A stretch of 64,000 bases of DNA from Petrotoga mexicana DSM 14811 (lineage in GTDB: Bacteria > Thermotogota > Thermotogae > Petrotogales > Petrotogaceae): NCBI RefSeq assembly GCF_002895565.1, contig NZ_AZRN01000032.1, positions 1-64,000 on the forward strand. Reading direction: 5' to 3'. How positions within the stretch are numbered: the stretch's first letter is position 1; each line of letters starts with the position of its first letter. This document shows positions 51,675 through 59,999 of this stretch, piece by piece. The translations under genes were made by a program, and so were the position numbers. The notes under the pieces were generated by a model that was given only the letters and a program-made list of their open reading frames with translations, was not told where the DNA came from and ran no database searches.

Positions 51675-51688
51675 TTTAGCGCCCCTTT
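51675..51688 (-). repeat. GC-rich repeat core in the leader of the Wzz-like gene
   Basis: On the minus strand it reads AAAGGGGCGCTAAA, the exact 3' core of the dispersed repeat without the upstream G tracts. It points toward the gene, 56 bases before its start, and lies downstream of the predicted promoter, so it would be transcribed. Confidence 0.65.
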
Positions 51689-51707
51689 ATTTTGTTCTAT
51701 GCAAAAT

Positions 51708-51735
51708 ATTCTACCATATGGTTGACTTATTTCAA
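51708..51735 (-). promoter_or_regulatory. Promoter of the Wzz-like gene
   Basis: On the minus strand TTGAAA (51735-51730) and TAGAAT (51713-51708) are 16 bases apart. The -35 overlaps the last codons of the AddB-like gene. Confidence 0.6.
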
Positions 51736-54700
51736 AGATATTTTTTTATGTTTATATTAAAATCTTTTTTGTACTGCATCAATTCGCATAAACTTCTGAA
51801 TTGGCAAGAAGAACAATCGTAATATTTTTCTCCTGTTTTTGCGTTATTGTATTTATCATACATTTCTTCTAAGAACCTTCTTATTTCTCTTTCTTTTACT
51901 GCTATAGGGGTGAAATCAGATTTGTTGATGTTTTGAAAAACTTTCTCTAACCATGTGCAGAATTCTTTAATATCAAAAGATACATACTTAGTTCTAGACT
52001 TGTGTTCTTTATATATAATCCGGCCTTTCTGTATTTTTATAAAATTATTATTTTTATGCTCTTTTTTCTTTGATACTACTTGAAATTTTAGATATACATC
52101 AGAATTTGCTAATTTGTTTTTCCATTCTTCATTATTTAATAAGGTTAGGTAATAAATTAGCAATTGTTCACTTTGGAAATTTTTTGACCTTTTGTAATCC
52201 ATAATTGAGTAAGCTCCTGGTAAAAGTTGGTCGCCAAATTCATCAAGAAGGTACACATAGTTTCCGTTCAAAAGATCTACCCTGTCTATTCTGGAGGTTA
52301 GGTCTACATCGTGAAAATTCCCGATATTTATCTTTGAATTTACCTCTAACTCTGTAGCTATAACTTGAGAATAAGTGAGATCTATACCTTTTTTGAAATG
52401 GATATACTTTCGATGTATGTCTTCTATGCTTTCTAAAATATCTTCTGTTATTATTTCACTTTCCACGTCTTTTATAGCTTCATAGGTGTGTAAAAAATCG
52501 TCTGTATACTCCTCCCAAATATCTTCAATGATATCTTTTATTTCTTCTTTCAATTCTTCTTTGTTGAGAATTTTTTGGGACATAACTTCATAATTTTTGT
52601 ATTTGGAAAATATCTCTTTCATCACCCTGTGCTTTATAAGCCCATCAAAAAACTTCTCAAAATCTTTATCTCCATTTAATCTGCCTTCGATTCCGAGGTA
52701 ATACTTAAAAGGACAATCCACATAAGTAGTTATTTTTGTATGGCTTAACCGCCCAAGGTCGGTATTTTTATATAATTGCCAGTCTGGATTAGTTATCTCT
52801 TTTTTTAATCTTTCAATATCAGTGTGGTGTTTATCAGGTAAATACTCTTTCTTCCCGTTCAATATGTAATAAATAGTAGCTTCTGCATCAGAGAATATAT
52901 TCTTGGGATCTTTTGGTAGGATTTCTTTTTTAGAGAGGAACTTATTCGAATATTTGACGTTTTTAAAGTTATTCCTAAACTCTTTTTCGTATGGAGAGGG
53001 TAGTATTGGTTCACCACTTAGTTTAGCGTTTGGATATGTAAATACTATATTATCAGCGAAGATCATCGAGATAAACAAGTTTCTTCTACTGATCTTTTCT
53101 GAATGTTTGGCGATTGAGGTCCCTTCGTTACTCATAGATGTGATGAAAGGATTGATCTTTATTGAAGGGTAGTTTTCTTCAGTGAAACCGACAATATATT
53201 TATATTTTTTCTTTACAAATCTTGAGTCTTCAAGGCTCATTATTTCTACTGTATTATCGTACCTTTCGGACTCTCTATACGTTTCAATCTGAATAAGAGA
53301 AGAAAGTATTTTGTAGAACTTTTCAATTCCTAAATTTTTATTTGACTTTAGAATTTTCTCCAAATTTTCTTCGACGTTAAATACTAGTGCTTCAAAAGCT
53401 TTTAATGCATTTAATTGACTCTCAATAGGGAGTACATCCTCGTATGTTTTCAGTATGTTGAAATGAGATAGGTAAGTATCTATCCATTCTTTCACTAACT
53501 CCCTGTAATCAGAAACACTGAAGTACTTTTTTCGATCTTTGCTTTTCTGGATATTTTCTAAAAGAGAAAATATGTTGCCAAGGCATTTTTTTAATTCATT
53601 TAAGTCTTTGAGTTCTTCGCTTATTCTTTCTATTTCTTCTGTACCTTTAAGTTGAGAATTTCTTTTATCTATTTCTTTCTCAACGGTATTCATCCATTTT
53701 TCTTTTCGGTTTTTGAGAGAGGATTTTTGTATGTCATAGAATAAGTTTAATCGCTTTAGATAATGTTCTATCTGCTCCATCGTCAGTTCAGTTACTCCCC
53801 CGTAACCACTTTCAATCATCGCCAAGATATCTTCAACTTCACAACCCCTCACCAACGTTTTAATTGGTTGAAGAAGTATCAAAACTATTTGACTTTCGTT
53901 TAACGGAACATCGTTTTTGAACCTGTAAGGTACCTTAGCATCTTCCAAATAATCCGCCAATAATTTTGCAGTTGAACTATTGGGAACAACGACCCCCAAT
54001 TCATCAGGTGAAAGATTTTCACTTATCAATTTTCTTTTTATTTCTTTTGTGAGGGTTTCTATTTCAGAAACATCGTTGTTCATTGGAAAGATTTCAATAT
54101 TGGTATTTTCAAAAATCCGTTTTAACCCTTTATTTTTCGATTTGAATTCAAACCCTTCATTTTTTAAAAAGTTATGTATGTTAGTTATTGAATCAAAACT
54201 TCTGTCTTCTATATTGACCCAAGTAATAAAATGAACCTCTTCAAAGAGATCAAAGAAAGCTTTAAGAGTTTTGTTAACGGCTGGAGAAATATCAAAAAAG
54301 CCCGAAATAACGACCCTTTTTCCTATATATTTTTTCCCCTCTTCTTTCAATCTGTTAGGTAAAATCTCATAAAACCATTTGTACACACTAACGGGATCGT
54401 AATTTCTTTGATATTTAATAGACATATCGAACTTCGTTTCTAAAATATCTTCGAGTTTTTTTTCTAATTTAGTGTAAAGTATGTACAAATTAGAATTGTT
54501 ATCTATAGAATCATCGAGCAACTTGTATTCTTCAGAGGATTCAACGATTTCTTCATCTTCAACCCTTGAAATTTCCCATTTTTTCTCGAAAATATCTAAT
54601 ATGTACTCAACTGATTTTTGAGATTTGGATATAACGTTTAGATATTCAGAAAATTCTTCGTCTTTCTTCTCTTCTTCTATTAAGTCCATTATCTCGTTTT

Positions 54701-54977
54701 CGATGTATACCTTCAAAAAATCTCTATCCAATATTACAGATTGTGGCTGGTATGTTTTTAGCGTCTCAGTTACATATTGGTTTATAACCCTGAAGGCATC
54801 ACGATTGATAGTTTTTTTTGTTTGTGAGGCAACGTATTCTGCCACTTGCTTCACGTAAAAACCAGAAGGCCCTAGAAACAAAAAGTTCAGAGGATCTTCG
54901 TTGTAAAAAGGAAGTACAAGATCTCCAACGTTTTTAAAATGTTCTGGATTTAAGTCAAATAAATAGACCTTTCTCAT
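51732..54977 (-). CDS. addB: AddB-like protein with PD-(D/E)XK nuclease and iron-sulfur cysteines
   Basis: This 1081-residue protein resembles AddB, the inactivated-helicase and nuclease partner of AddA in double-strand break repair. The N-terminal P-loop position reads FLGPSGFYVK without the GK[ST], so ATP binding is doubtful. The C-terminal nuclease (from about 730) has TYVDCPFKYYLG with the first cluster Cys, GLIKHRVMKEIF, TSRIDRVDLLNG and the core SIMDYKRSKN (about 940). The remaining three cluster cysteines are in DCSSCQFRSLCELM near 1060. AddA is not adjacent. It is four bases downstream of a small CBM-like gene. Identification rests on architecture. Confidence 0.8.
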   Translation of the reverse strand: MRKVYLFDLNPEHFKNVGDLVLPFYNEDPLNFLFLGPSGFYVKQVAEYVASQTKKTINRDAFRVINQYVTETLKTYQPQSVILDRDFLKVYIENEIMDLIEEEKKDEEFSEYLNVISKSQKSVEYILDIFEKKWEISRVEDEEIVESSEEYKLLDDSIDNNSNLYILYTKLEKKLEDILETKFDMSIKYQRNYDPVSVYKWFYEILPNRLKEEGKKYIGKRVVISGFFDISPAVNKTLKAFFDLFEEVHFITWVNIEDRSFDSITNIHNFLKNEGFEFKSKNKGLKRIFENTNIEIFPMNNDVSEIETLTKEIKRKLISENLSPDELGVVVPNSSTAKLLADYLEDAKVPYRFKNDVPLNESQIVLILLQPIKTLVRGCEVEDILAMIESGYGGVTELTMEQIEHYLKRLNLFYDIQKSSLKNRKEKWMNTVEKEIDKRNSQLKGTEEIERISEELKDLNELKKCLGNIFSLLENIQKSKDRKKYFSVSDYRELVKEWIDTYLSHFNILKTYEDVLPIESQLNALKAFEALVFNVEENLEKILKSNKNLGIEKFYKILSSLIQIETYRESERYDNTVEIMSLEDSRFVKKKYKYIVGFTEENYPSIKINPFITSMSNEGTSIAKHSEKISRRNLFISMIFADNIVFTYPNAKLSGEPILPSPYEKEFRNNFKNVKYSNKFLSKKEILPKDPKNIFSDAEATIYYILNGKKEYLPDKHHTDIERLKKEITNPDWQLYKNTDLGRLSHTKITTYVDCPFKYYLGIEGRLNGDKDFEKFFDGLIKHRVMKEIFSKYKNYEVMSQKILNKEELKEEIKDIIEDIWEEYTDDFLHTYEAIKDVESEIITEDILESIEDIHRKYIHFKKGIDLTYSQVIATELEVNSKINIGNFHDVDLTSRIDRVDLLNGNYVYLLDEFGDQLLPGAYSIMDYKRSKNFQSEQLLIYYLTLLNNEEWKNKLANSDVYLKFQVVSKKKEHKNNNFIKIQKGRIIYKEHKSRTKYVSFDIKEFCTWLEKVFQNINKSDFTPIAVKEREIRRFLEEMYDKYNNAKTGEKYYDCSSCQFRSLCELMQYKKDFNINIKKYL

Positions 54978-54981
54978 TTTT

Positions 54982-55434
54982 CTACCAGCTTTCTATTTCG
55001 TTTCTCACTTCATCGAAGTTATATTCAAATTTGTAAGTTCTATTTTCTCTTTCGTTCCCAAAGAAATCCTTCTCTATATAATCATAGTTGCCAAGGTTAT
55101 ATTTGTACTCTATTTCAGTATTTGGAGGCATTCTAAGAGACAATTGGTACGTCCCATCCTCCATTTTTTCAAACCTATAATTTTCATCTCCCACTAACCA
55201 ATTGTTGAAGTTTCCCATCATATAAATTGAAGCATCTTCCGGTGTATCTTCTGGAACGGAAGTGATTATAAAAGTGACTTCGAACAAATTTTCATCTTCT
55301 TCTGAAAATGAAGGTATTTCTGGGGCTGTTGTAGGAGATGGCTGAGCTGTTGTTGAAGCTTTTTGTGAAGAAAAACCAAAAAGCAAAAGAATTATTGCAA
55401 AAGGAAGTAAGATTTCTAAAAATCCTTCTTTCAA
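54982..55434 (-). CDS. Membrane-anchored CBM20-like domain protein
   Basis: A 150-residue protein. Residues 1-21 form a hydrophobic anchor (ILLPFAIILLLFGF). A Thr/Pro/Ala-rich linker (about 26-42) follows. The rest is a starch-binding-like (CBM20-type) beta sandwich: FEVTFIITSVPEDTPEDASI, MMGNFNNWLVGD with the family's Trp, then DGTYQLSLRMPPNTEIEYKY. No enzyme domain is attached. It could bind a glucan at the envelope or serve as a fold unrelated to sugars. TTG 55434 follows AGAGGTGA. The AddB-like gene begins five bases after its stop, an odd pairing. A TGATATAAT box is at 55476-55484. Confidence 0.72.
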   Translation of the reverse strand: MKEGFLEILLPFAIILLLFGFSSQKASTTAQPSPTTAPEIPSFSEEDENLFEVTFIITSVPEDTPEDASIYMMGNFNNWLVGDENYRFEKMEDGTYQLSLRMPPNTEIEYKYNLGNYDYIEKDFFGNERENRTYKFEYNFDEVRNEIESW

Positions 55435-55568
55435 TTGTCTTTCACCTCTTTAATGGTGTAACTCTCTTTCAGTTAATTATATCATATTTATTATCTCGAT
55501 ACACAAAAGATTTTTAAGGTAATTGTTATTTAAATTATTAAACAAATACCATTTGTTCACGAAACTTA

Positions 55569-55577
55569 TGGTATAAT
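55569..55577 (+). promoter_or_regulatory. Extended -10 promoter of the DEAD-box helicase gene
   Basis: TGGTATAAT, 45 bases before the ATG. TACCAT at about 55546 and ATGGTA at 55568 form an inverted repeat around the spacer. No strong -35 is visible. Confidence 0.62.
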
Positions 55578-55622
55578 GTAAAAGGTTATTTTGGCCCAAA
55601 AATTAGAAAAAGGAGTAAAAAC

Positions 55623-57215
55623 ATGACAAAATTTCAACACATGGGCCTTTCTGATAACATACTCAACGCGATTGATAGAAAAGGGTACGAAGAACCAACT
55701 CCTATCCAGGAAAAGGTTATCCCCTTTCTTTTATCTGGTAAGAATAATGTAATCGGTCAGGCTCAAACTGGTACAGGAAAAACTGCAGCATTTGGTATAC
55801 CTCTAATTGAAAGATTAGAAGAGAAAGCAAACGACGTTCAAGCTTTAGTATTAACCCCTACGAGAGAATTAGCTTTGCAAGTTTGTAACGAAATCGACTC
55901 ACTGAAGGGAAACAAAAGATTGAACCTTCTTCCCGTGTACGGAGGAGTCTCAATTGGAAATCAAATTAGAGCCCTTAAGAGAAAAGTAGATTTAGTAGTA
56001 GGTACCCCAGGAAGAATAATAGACCATTTGAACAGAGGTACTTTAGATATTAGCAAAATTAAGTATTTGGTCATTGATGAAGCCGATGAAATGCTAGATA
56101 TGGGTTTTATAGAAGATGTGGAGACGATACTCTCAAAAACTAATAAAGAAAAGCAAATTTTGATGTTTTCAGCTACGATTCCTCAAAGGATTATTACCCT
56201 TGCTAGAAAGTATATGGGGAATTTTGAAACGGTAACAACAGTTCAAGGAAACAAAGAGGACATAACCGTAAAAAAGGCAAAACAAATTTATTACATGATT
56301 TCTGAATCTGATAAAATAGAACTTTTGAGTAGGCTCATAGATATAGATAGTGATTTTTACGGTCTTGTATTTACTAAAACAAAAGTCCAATCAGAAGAAA
56401 TCGCAAACAAATTAATCAAAAAAGGTTACGAAGCAGAAGCACTAAATGGTGATGTCTCTCAAAATCAAAGAGAAAGAATAATGGATAGATTTAAGAGCAA
56501 ACGTATAAAAATTTTAATAGCCACAGATGTTGCAGCCAGAGGTATAGACATAGACAATCTTAAATACGTTATCAATTATTCTCTTCCACAAAATCCAGAA
56601 AATTATATACATCGTATAGGAAGAACTGCGAGGGCTGGAAATGAGGGTATAGCTATTACTTTTGTCACACCGAGCGAGTATAGAAAATTTATGTTCATCA
56701 AGCATTCCTCAAAAGCCTTAATAGAAGAAGCTAAAATACCACAAGCCAAAGATATTGTTAACGCAAAAGTTGAAAAAATAAAAGATGAGATCAAATCTAA
56801 TCTTTCCAAAGATATAGATCCCATTTATGAAATCTTGGCGGAAACAATCTTAGAGGAGACCGACCAAGAGCCGAGCCAAATAATTGCTTCTATTTTAAAG
56901 TATTTTTATGGTGGAATCTTGAAAGAAGAAAATTATAGCAAAATAAAAGAAGTTAAAAACTCTTCAAAAAGAAAAGACCAAAGGTTATTTGTTGCATTAG
57001 GTAGTTTAAGTAAAATGACACCAAGAAAACTTGCTGAATTCATAGAAAAGGAAACTGGTGTAAATAGAAAAAAAATAAAAGATATACAAATAATGGATAA
57101 ATTTTCTTTTGTGACGGTTCCTTCCGAACAAGCTGAAGCAATAATAGAGATCTTTAAGCAAAAATCAAAGAGAAAAAGACCACTAGTAGTACAAGCTAAG
57201 TCCAAAAGAAATTAG
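55623..57215 (+). CDS. DEAD-box RNA helicase with DbpA-type RNA-binding domain
   Basis: This 530-residue ATP-dependent RNA helicase is of the CshA/DeaD kind. All motifs are present: the Q motif (PTPIQEKVIPFLL, about 25), AQTGTGKT (about 46), PTRELALQ, TPGRIID, VIDEADEMLD (about 148), SATIPQR, TDVAARGIDID (about 300) and HRIGRTARAGNEG (about 324). The C-terminal 75 residues (RLFVALGSLSKMTPRKLAEF and onward) match the DbpA RNA-binding domain that, in DbpA, recognises 23S rRNA. A role in ribosome assembly or mRNA turnover is likely. AAAGGAG precedes the ATG. It is convergent with the malic enzyme gene. Confidence 0.94.
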   Translation: MTKFQHMGLSDNILNAIDRKGYEEPTPIQEKVIPFLLSGKNNVIGQAQTGTGKTAAFGIPLIERLEEKANDVQALVLTPTRELALQVCNEIDSLKGNKRLNLLPVYGGVSIGNQIRALKRKVDLVVGTPGRIIDHLNRGTLDISKIKYLVIDEADEMLDMGFIEDVETILSKTNKEKQILMFSATIPQRIITLARKYMGNFETVTTVQGNKEDITVKKAKQIYYMISESDKIELLSRLIDIDSDFYGLVFTKTKVQSEEIANKLIKKGYEAEALNGDVSQNQRERIMDRFKSKRIKILIATDVAARGIDIDNLKYVINYSLPQNPENYIHRIGRTARAGNEGIAITFVTPSEYRKFMFIKHSSKALIEEAKIPQAKDIVNAKVEKIKDEIKSNLSKDIDPIYEILAETILEETDQEPSQIIASILKYFYGGILKEENYSKIKEVKNSSKRKDQRLFVALGSLSKMTPRKLAEFIEKETGVNRKKIKDIQIMDKFSFVTVPSEQAEAIIEIFKQKSKRKRPLVVQAKSKRN

Positions 57216-57247
57216 AAAGTGAAATCAAAAATGGATTATTGAAACAA

Positions 57248-58387
57248 CTAGTTCGATTCTGAAGCATTTTTAACCGCTTCGTATACGTTCAAATGTAATC
57301 TTTTATCATAAGCTTCGGGTAAAATCCTATTAGGTGTAGGAATACATGAATTTGAAATTGCAAGTATTGCAGAATGGAGCATTTTTTTAGTTATCTTTGA
57401 TTTTTTCTCTATCGCTCCTTTCATTATTCCAGGAAAGGCTATGAGATTGTTGATTTGGTTAGGATAATCTGATCTGCCAGTCGCCACTATACTTGCCCCG
57501 AAGCTTTTTGCTAATATTGGATCTATTTCCGGTAAAGGGTTGGCAAGTGCAAATATTATAGGATTTTTATTCATTTTTTTTACCATCTCTTCATTCAAAA
57601 TATTACCTTTAGATACCCCTACAAACACATCCGCACCAAAAAGAGCATCTGAGAGATTCCCGGTTATATTTTCTGGATTCGTTATCTTTGCTAATTCTTG
57701 GTGATATTCATGCAAAGAACTTTCTGGAACATTTTTATTCAACACCCCATTCTTGTCAACTAAAACAAGATTTATGACCCCAAAATCCATCAAAAACTTG
57801 GCTATATTGTATCCCGCTGCCCCTATACCGTTAATAACAACTTTAATATTTTTTGCTTCTTTCCCCGTTAATTTCAATGCATTCAACAATCCTGCCGTGA
57901 CTACTACAGCTGTTCCCTGCTGGTCATCATGAAAAACTGGAATATTCATTGTTTTATTCAATTCTTCTAATATTCGAAAACATCTAGGAGCAGAGATGTC
58001 TTCTAAGTTTATACCTCCAAACGAAGGTTCTAAGTTCTTCACAATAGAAACAATTTCTTCTGGATCTTGTGTATTTAAGCAAATTGGGAAGGCATCAAGC
58101 TGGCCAAAAAGATTAAACAATAATGCCTTACCTTCCATAACGGGAAGAGCACCATATGGACCTATGTTACCGAGACCCAATACGGCGCTTCCGTCTGAAA
58201 TGATACCAACGGTGTTCCAACGTCTTGTGTATAAAAATGTGTTTTCTGGATCTTTTGAGCATCCTTCTGCAACATCTGCTACCCCAGGAGTGTATAGTAG
58301 GGATAACGATTCTTCGTTCAAATTGTCAACATTTGAAATTGTCCTGATTTTTCCCTTGAGTATTTTGTGTAATTCTTTTGCGTCCAA
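57248..58387 (-). CDS. Malic enzyme (short, NAD-type)
   Basis: Malic enzyme converts malate to pyruvate and CO2 with NAD(P)+. The 379-residue protein has SLLYTPGVADVAEGC (about 29), the GLGNIGPYGALPVMEGKALL block (about 70-89), FHDDQQGTAVV (about 151) and a Rossmann motif INGIGAAGYNIAKF (about 185). It lacks the C-terminal phosphotransacetylase-like domain of MaeB. The start is TTG 58387 with AAGGAGAG upstream. It follows the fumarase genes by 19 bases, so the operon links fumarate to pyruvate, or the reverse. Confidence 0.95.
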   Translation of the reverse strand: MDAKELHKILKGKIRTISNVDNLNEESLSLLYTPGVADVAEGCSKDPENTFLYTRRWNTVGIISDGSAVLGLGNIGPYGALPVMEGKALLFNLFGQLDAFPICLNTQDPEEIVSIVKNLEPSFGGINLEDISAPRCFRILEELNKTMNIPVFHDDQQGTAVVVTAGLLNALKLTGKEAKNIKVVINGIGAAGYNIAKFLMDFGVINLVLVDKNGVLNKNVPESSLHEYHQELAKITNPENITGNLSDALFGADVFVGVSKGNILNEEMVKKMNKNPIIFALANPLPEIDPILAKSFGASIVATGRSDYPNQINNLIAFPGIMKGAIEKKSKITKKMLHSAILAISNSCIPTPNRILPEAYDKRLHLNVYEAVKNASESN

Positions 58388-58406
58388 GATTAACTCTCCT
58401 TAAAAG

Positions 58407-58904
58407 TTAAAATATTTGATTGCCGTTTGTATCTATTGCCACCATTAAAGGAAAATCCTCCACGTTTATGTTGTAAATAGCTTCTGGCCCTAATTCTGGA
58501 AAAGCAAGAACCCTTATATCCTTCACACACTTAGAAAGGTACGCAGCTGCACCACTTGGAGTTATAAAATAAACTCTCTTGTATTTTATACATAACTTTA
58601 CTGCCAAATCACTTCTTTTTCCCTTTCCAACAGTTCCTAGCACACCTAATTTAAAGATCATTTCAAGATATTTATCCATTCTTTCACTCGTTGTCGGACC
58701 TATAGCACCTATCTTAGAGTTCTTTGGAGGATTTGCAGGGCCTGCATAAAATACAATTTTTTCATTTAAATCTACAGGAAGCTGCGAATTTTTTGAAAGT
58801 AATTCTAAAAGTTTTTGGTGTGCAGCATCCCTCATAACTATCAATTCACCAGTGTATTGTAAGAGTTCTCCGATTCTTAATTTTTCAATTTCATCTATCT
58901 TCAA
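58407..58904 (-). CDS. Class I fumarate hydratase, beta subunit
   Basis: This 165-residue subunit corresponds to the C-terminal domain of class I (iron-sulfur) fumarases. Signatures are GELIVMRDAAHQKLLELL (about 19-36), VFYAGPANPPKNSKIGAIGPT (about 51, first part), TTSERMDKYLEM and GKGKRSD. SGAAAYLSKCVKD is near 117. It combines with the alpha subunit to convert fumarate and malate. The TTG start lies 14 bases inside the end of the alpha gene, with AGGTG upstream, so translation is coupled. Confidence 0.95.
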   Translation of the reverse strand: MKIDEIEKLRIGELLQYTGELIVMRDAAHQKLLELLSKNSQLPVDLNEKIVFYAGPANPPKNSKIGAIGPTTSERMDKYLEMIFKLGVLGTVGKGKRSDLAVKLCIKYKRVYFITPSGAAAYLSKCVKDIRVLAFPELGPEAIYNINVEDFPLMVAIDTNGNQIF

Positions 58905-59712
58905 ATTTTACCACACCTTTTCTACAAAGGTAACAATCTAAGGAAACCCCCACAGGAAGTGTTGCAATATGTGTGGGAGCATATTCTACATGTACAGAAA
59001 AAACCGAAACTCCTTCTTTTAATCCTTGAAATCCTATTTTTAAAGTATTTAAATCTTTCAAAAGCGCTTCCTCAAAATCCGCATATACAGGGTTTTGATT
59101 TCTTTCTTTGAAACTTTTGGTCAATGCTAATTTGGATAAAACCATTGCTTTATCAGAAGTTCCACCTATTCCTATTCCAACATGTAAAGGCGGGCAACCT
59201 TTTGCTCCGTTTTCTTTCACATGCCCAATTATTACATCTTTTAATTCTTGGACCCCGATTGATGGCTTTAACATGAACAAGGCTGAGAGATTTTCACTCC
59301 CCCCGCCTTTCACCAAAAATTTGATATCTAAACTCTTCCCAGAGACTTGGAATATGTGTACCACAGGTGGAGTGTTGTTTTTAGTGTTTTTTCTTTCAAA
59401 AAGGGGATCACTCACCAGTGAAAATCGGAAGGGATTTTCCGTATATACCTTTTCAACCACCTCACTTAACGTGGAAAATATAGGTTCTTCAAGTATAACT
59501 TCGTTCCCTAGAAAAACAAAAAATTCAACAATGCCTGTATCTTGACAGAGGGGTAATTTTTCAACTTCTGCAATTTTATAATTTTCTTTTAGCGCTTGAG
59601 AAAATGGACCTTTGTATTCGTCTATGTAAGTTTTTACTTCTGGATTTATCGTTTCATTGACCTGTACTATATGGTTTGTCAACTTTTCTAATATTTCACG
59701 CTTAGATATCAT
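58891..59712 (-). CDS. Class I fumarate hydratase, alpha subunit
   Basis: This 273-residue subunit carries the 4Fe-4S cluster that binds fumarate or malate. Candidate ligands are Cys in LPLCQDTGIVEFFV (about 54) and in AKGCPPLHVGIGIGGTSDKA (about 186), with a third near LDCYLC at the C-terminal end. GGGSENLSALFMLKPS is near 149. It starts the fumarase-malic enzyme operon. The ATG at 59712 has a GGAG about 14 bases upstream, a longer than usual spacing. Confidence 0.94.
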   Translation of the reverse strand: MISKREILEKLTNHIVQVNETINPEVKTYIDEYKGPFSQALKENYKIAEVEKLPLCQDTGIVEFFVFLGNEVILEEPIFSTLSEVVEKVYTENPFRFSLVSDPLFERKNTKNNTPPVVHIFQVSGKSLDIKFLVKGGGSENLSALFMLKPSIGVQELKDVIIGHVKENGAKGCPPLHVGIGIGGTSDKAMVLSKLALTKSFKERNQNPVYADFEEALLKDLNTLKIGFQGLKEGVSVFSVHVEYAPTHIATLPVGVSLDCYLCRKGVVKFEDR

Positions 59713-59868
59713 CTCAAAATTTCAAACTCCTTTTTTATAATTGATTACTCTCTTTAGCGATGCTAATTGTTTAATTTCTCAAGCTTCTATTTTATCGTCT
59801 ATTTTTCCATCTTTTTGAAATTTTAGCATAAAAAAATAAAAATTAAGAATTTTTAAGTTTTTAAGTCC

Positions 59869-59918
59869 TAATCGTCTCTACTCGACTTTAATCGTCTATA
59901 ATTCCATTTAATCGGATT
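59869..59918 (+). repeat. Decamer array C: five units with exact 10-bp period
   Basis: Units start at 59869, 59879, 59889, 59899 and 59909. They read TAATCGTCTC, TACTCGACTT, TAATCGTCTA, TAATTCCATT and TAATCGGATT. The array lies in the 287-base gap between the divergent fumarase and LacI genes, 22 bases upstream of a TATAAT box. The remainder of this gap is AT-rich; a single TATCGTCTA occurs near 59793. Confidence 0.82.
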
Positions 59919-59940
59919 TTTATTTTAAAAGTATAAGAGT

Positions 59941-59970
59941 TATAATATAATTAGTTAAACGGTTAAGTAA
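59941..59970 (+). promoter_or_regulatory. Promoter -10 and LacI-type operator of the regulator gene
   Basis: TATAAT at 59941-59946 is followed by TTAAACGGTTAAGTAA at 59955-59970. TTAAACGGTTAA is a near-palindrome with a central CG and would cover the transcription start. A near-identical site is at 61042-61057, before the GH94 gene, so the regulator probably binds both. Confidence 0.75.
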
Positions 59971-59999
59971 TTTTATAATCAAGCATTGGAGGATACGCT

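Noticed and set aside
59869-59918. CRISPR array or tRNA-like repeat
   Set aside because: Units are contiguous decamers without spacers, and no cas genes are in the window.
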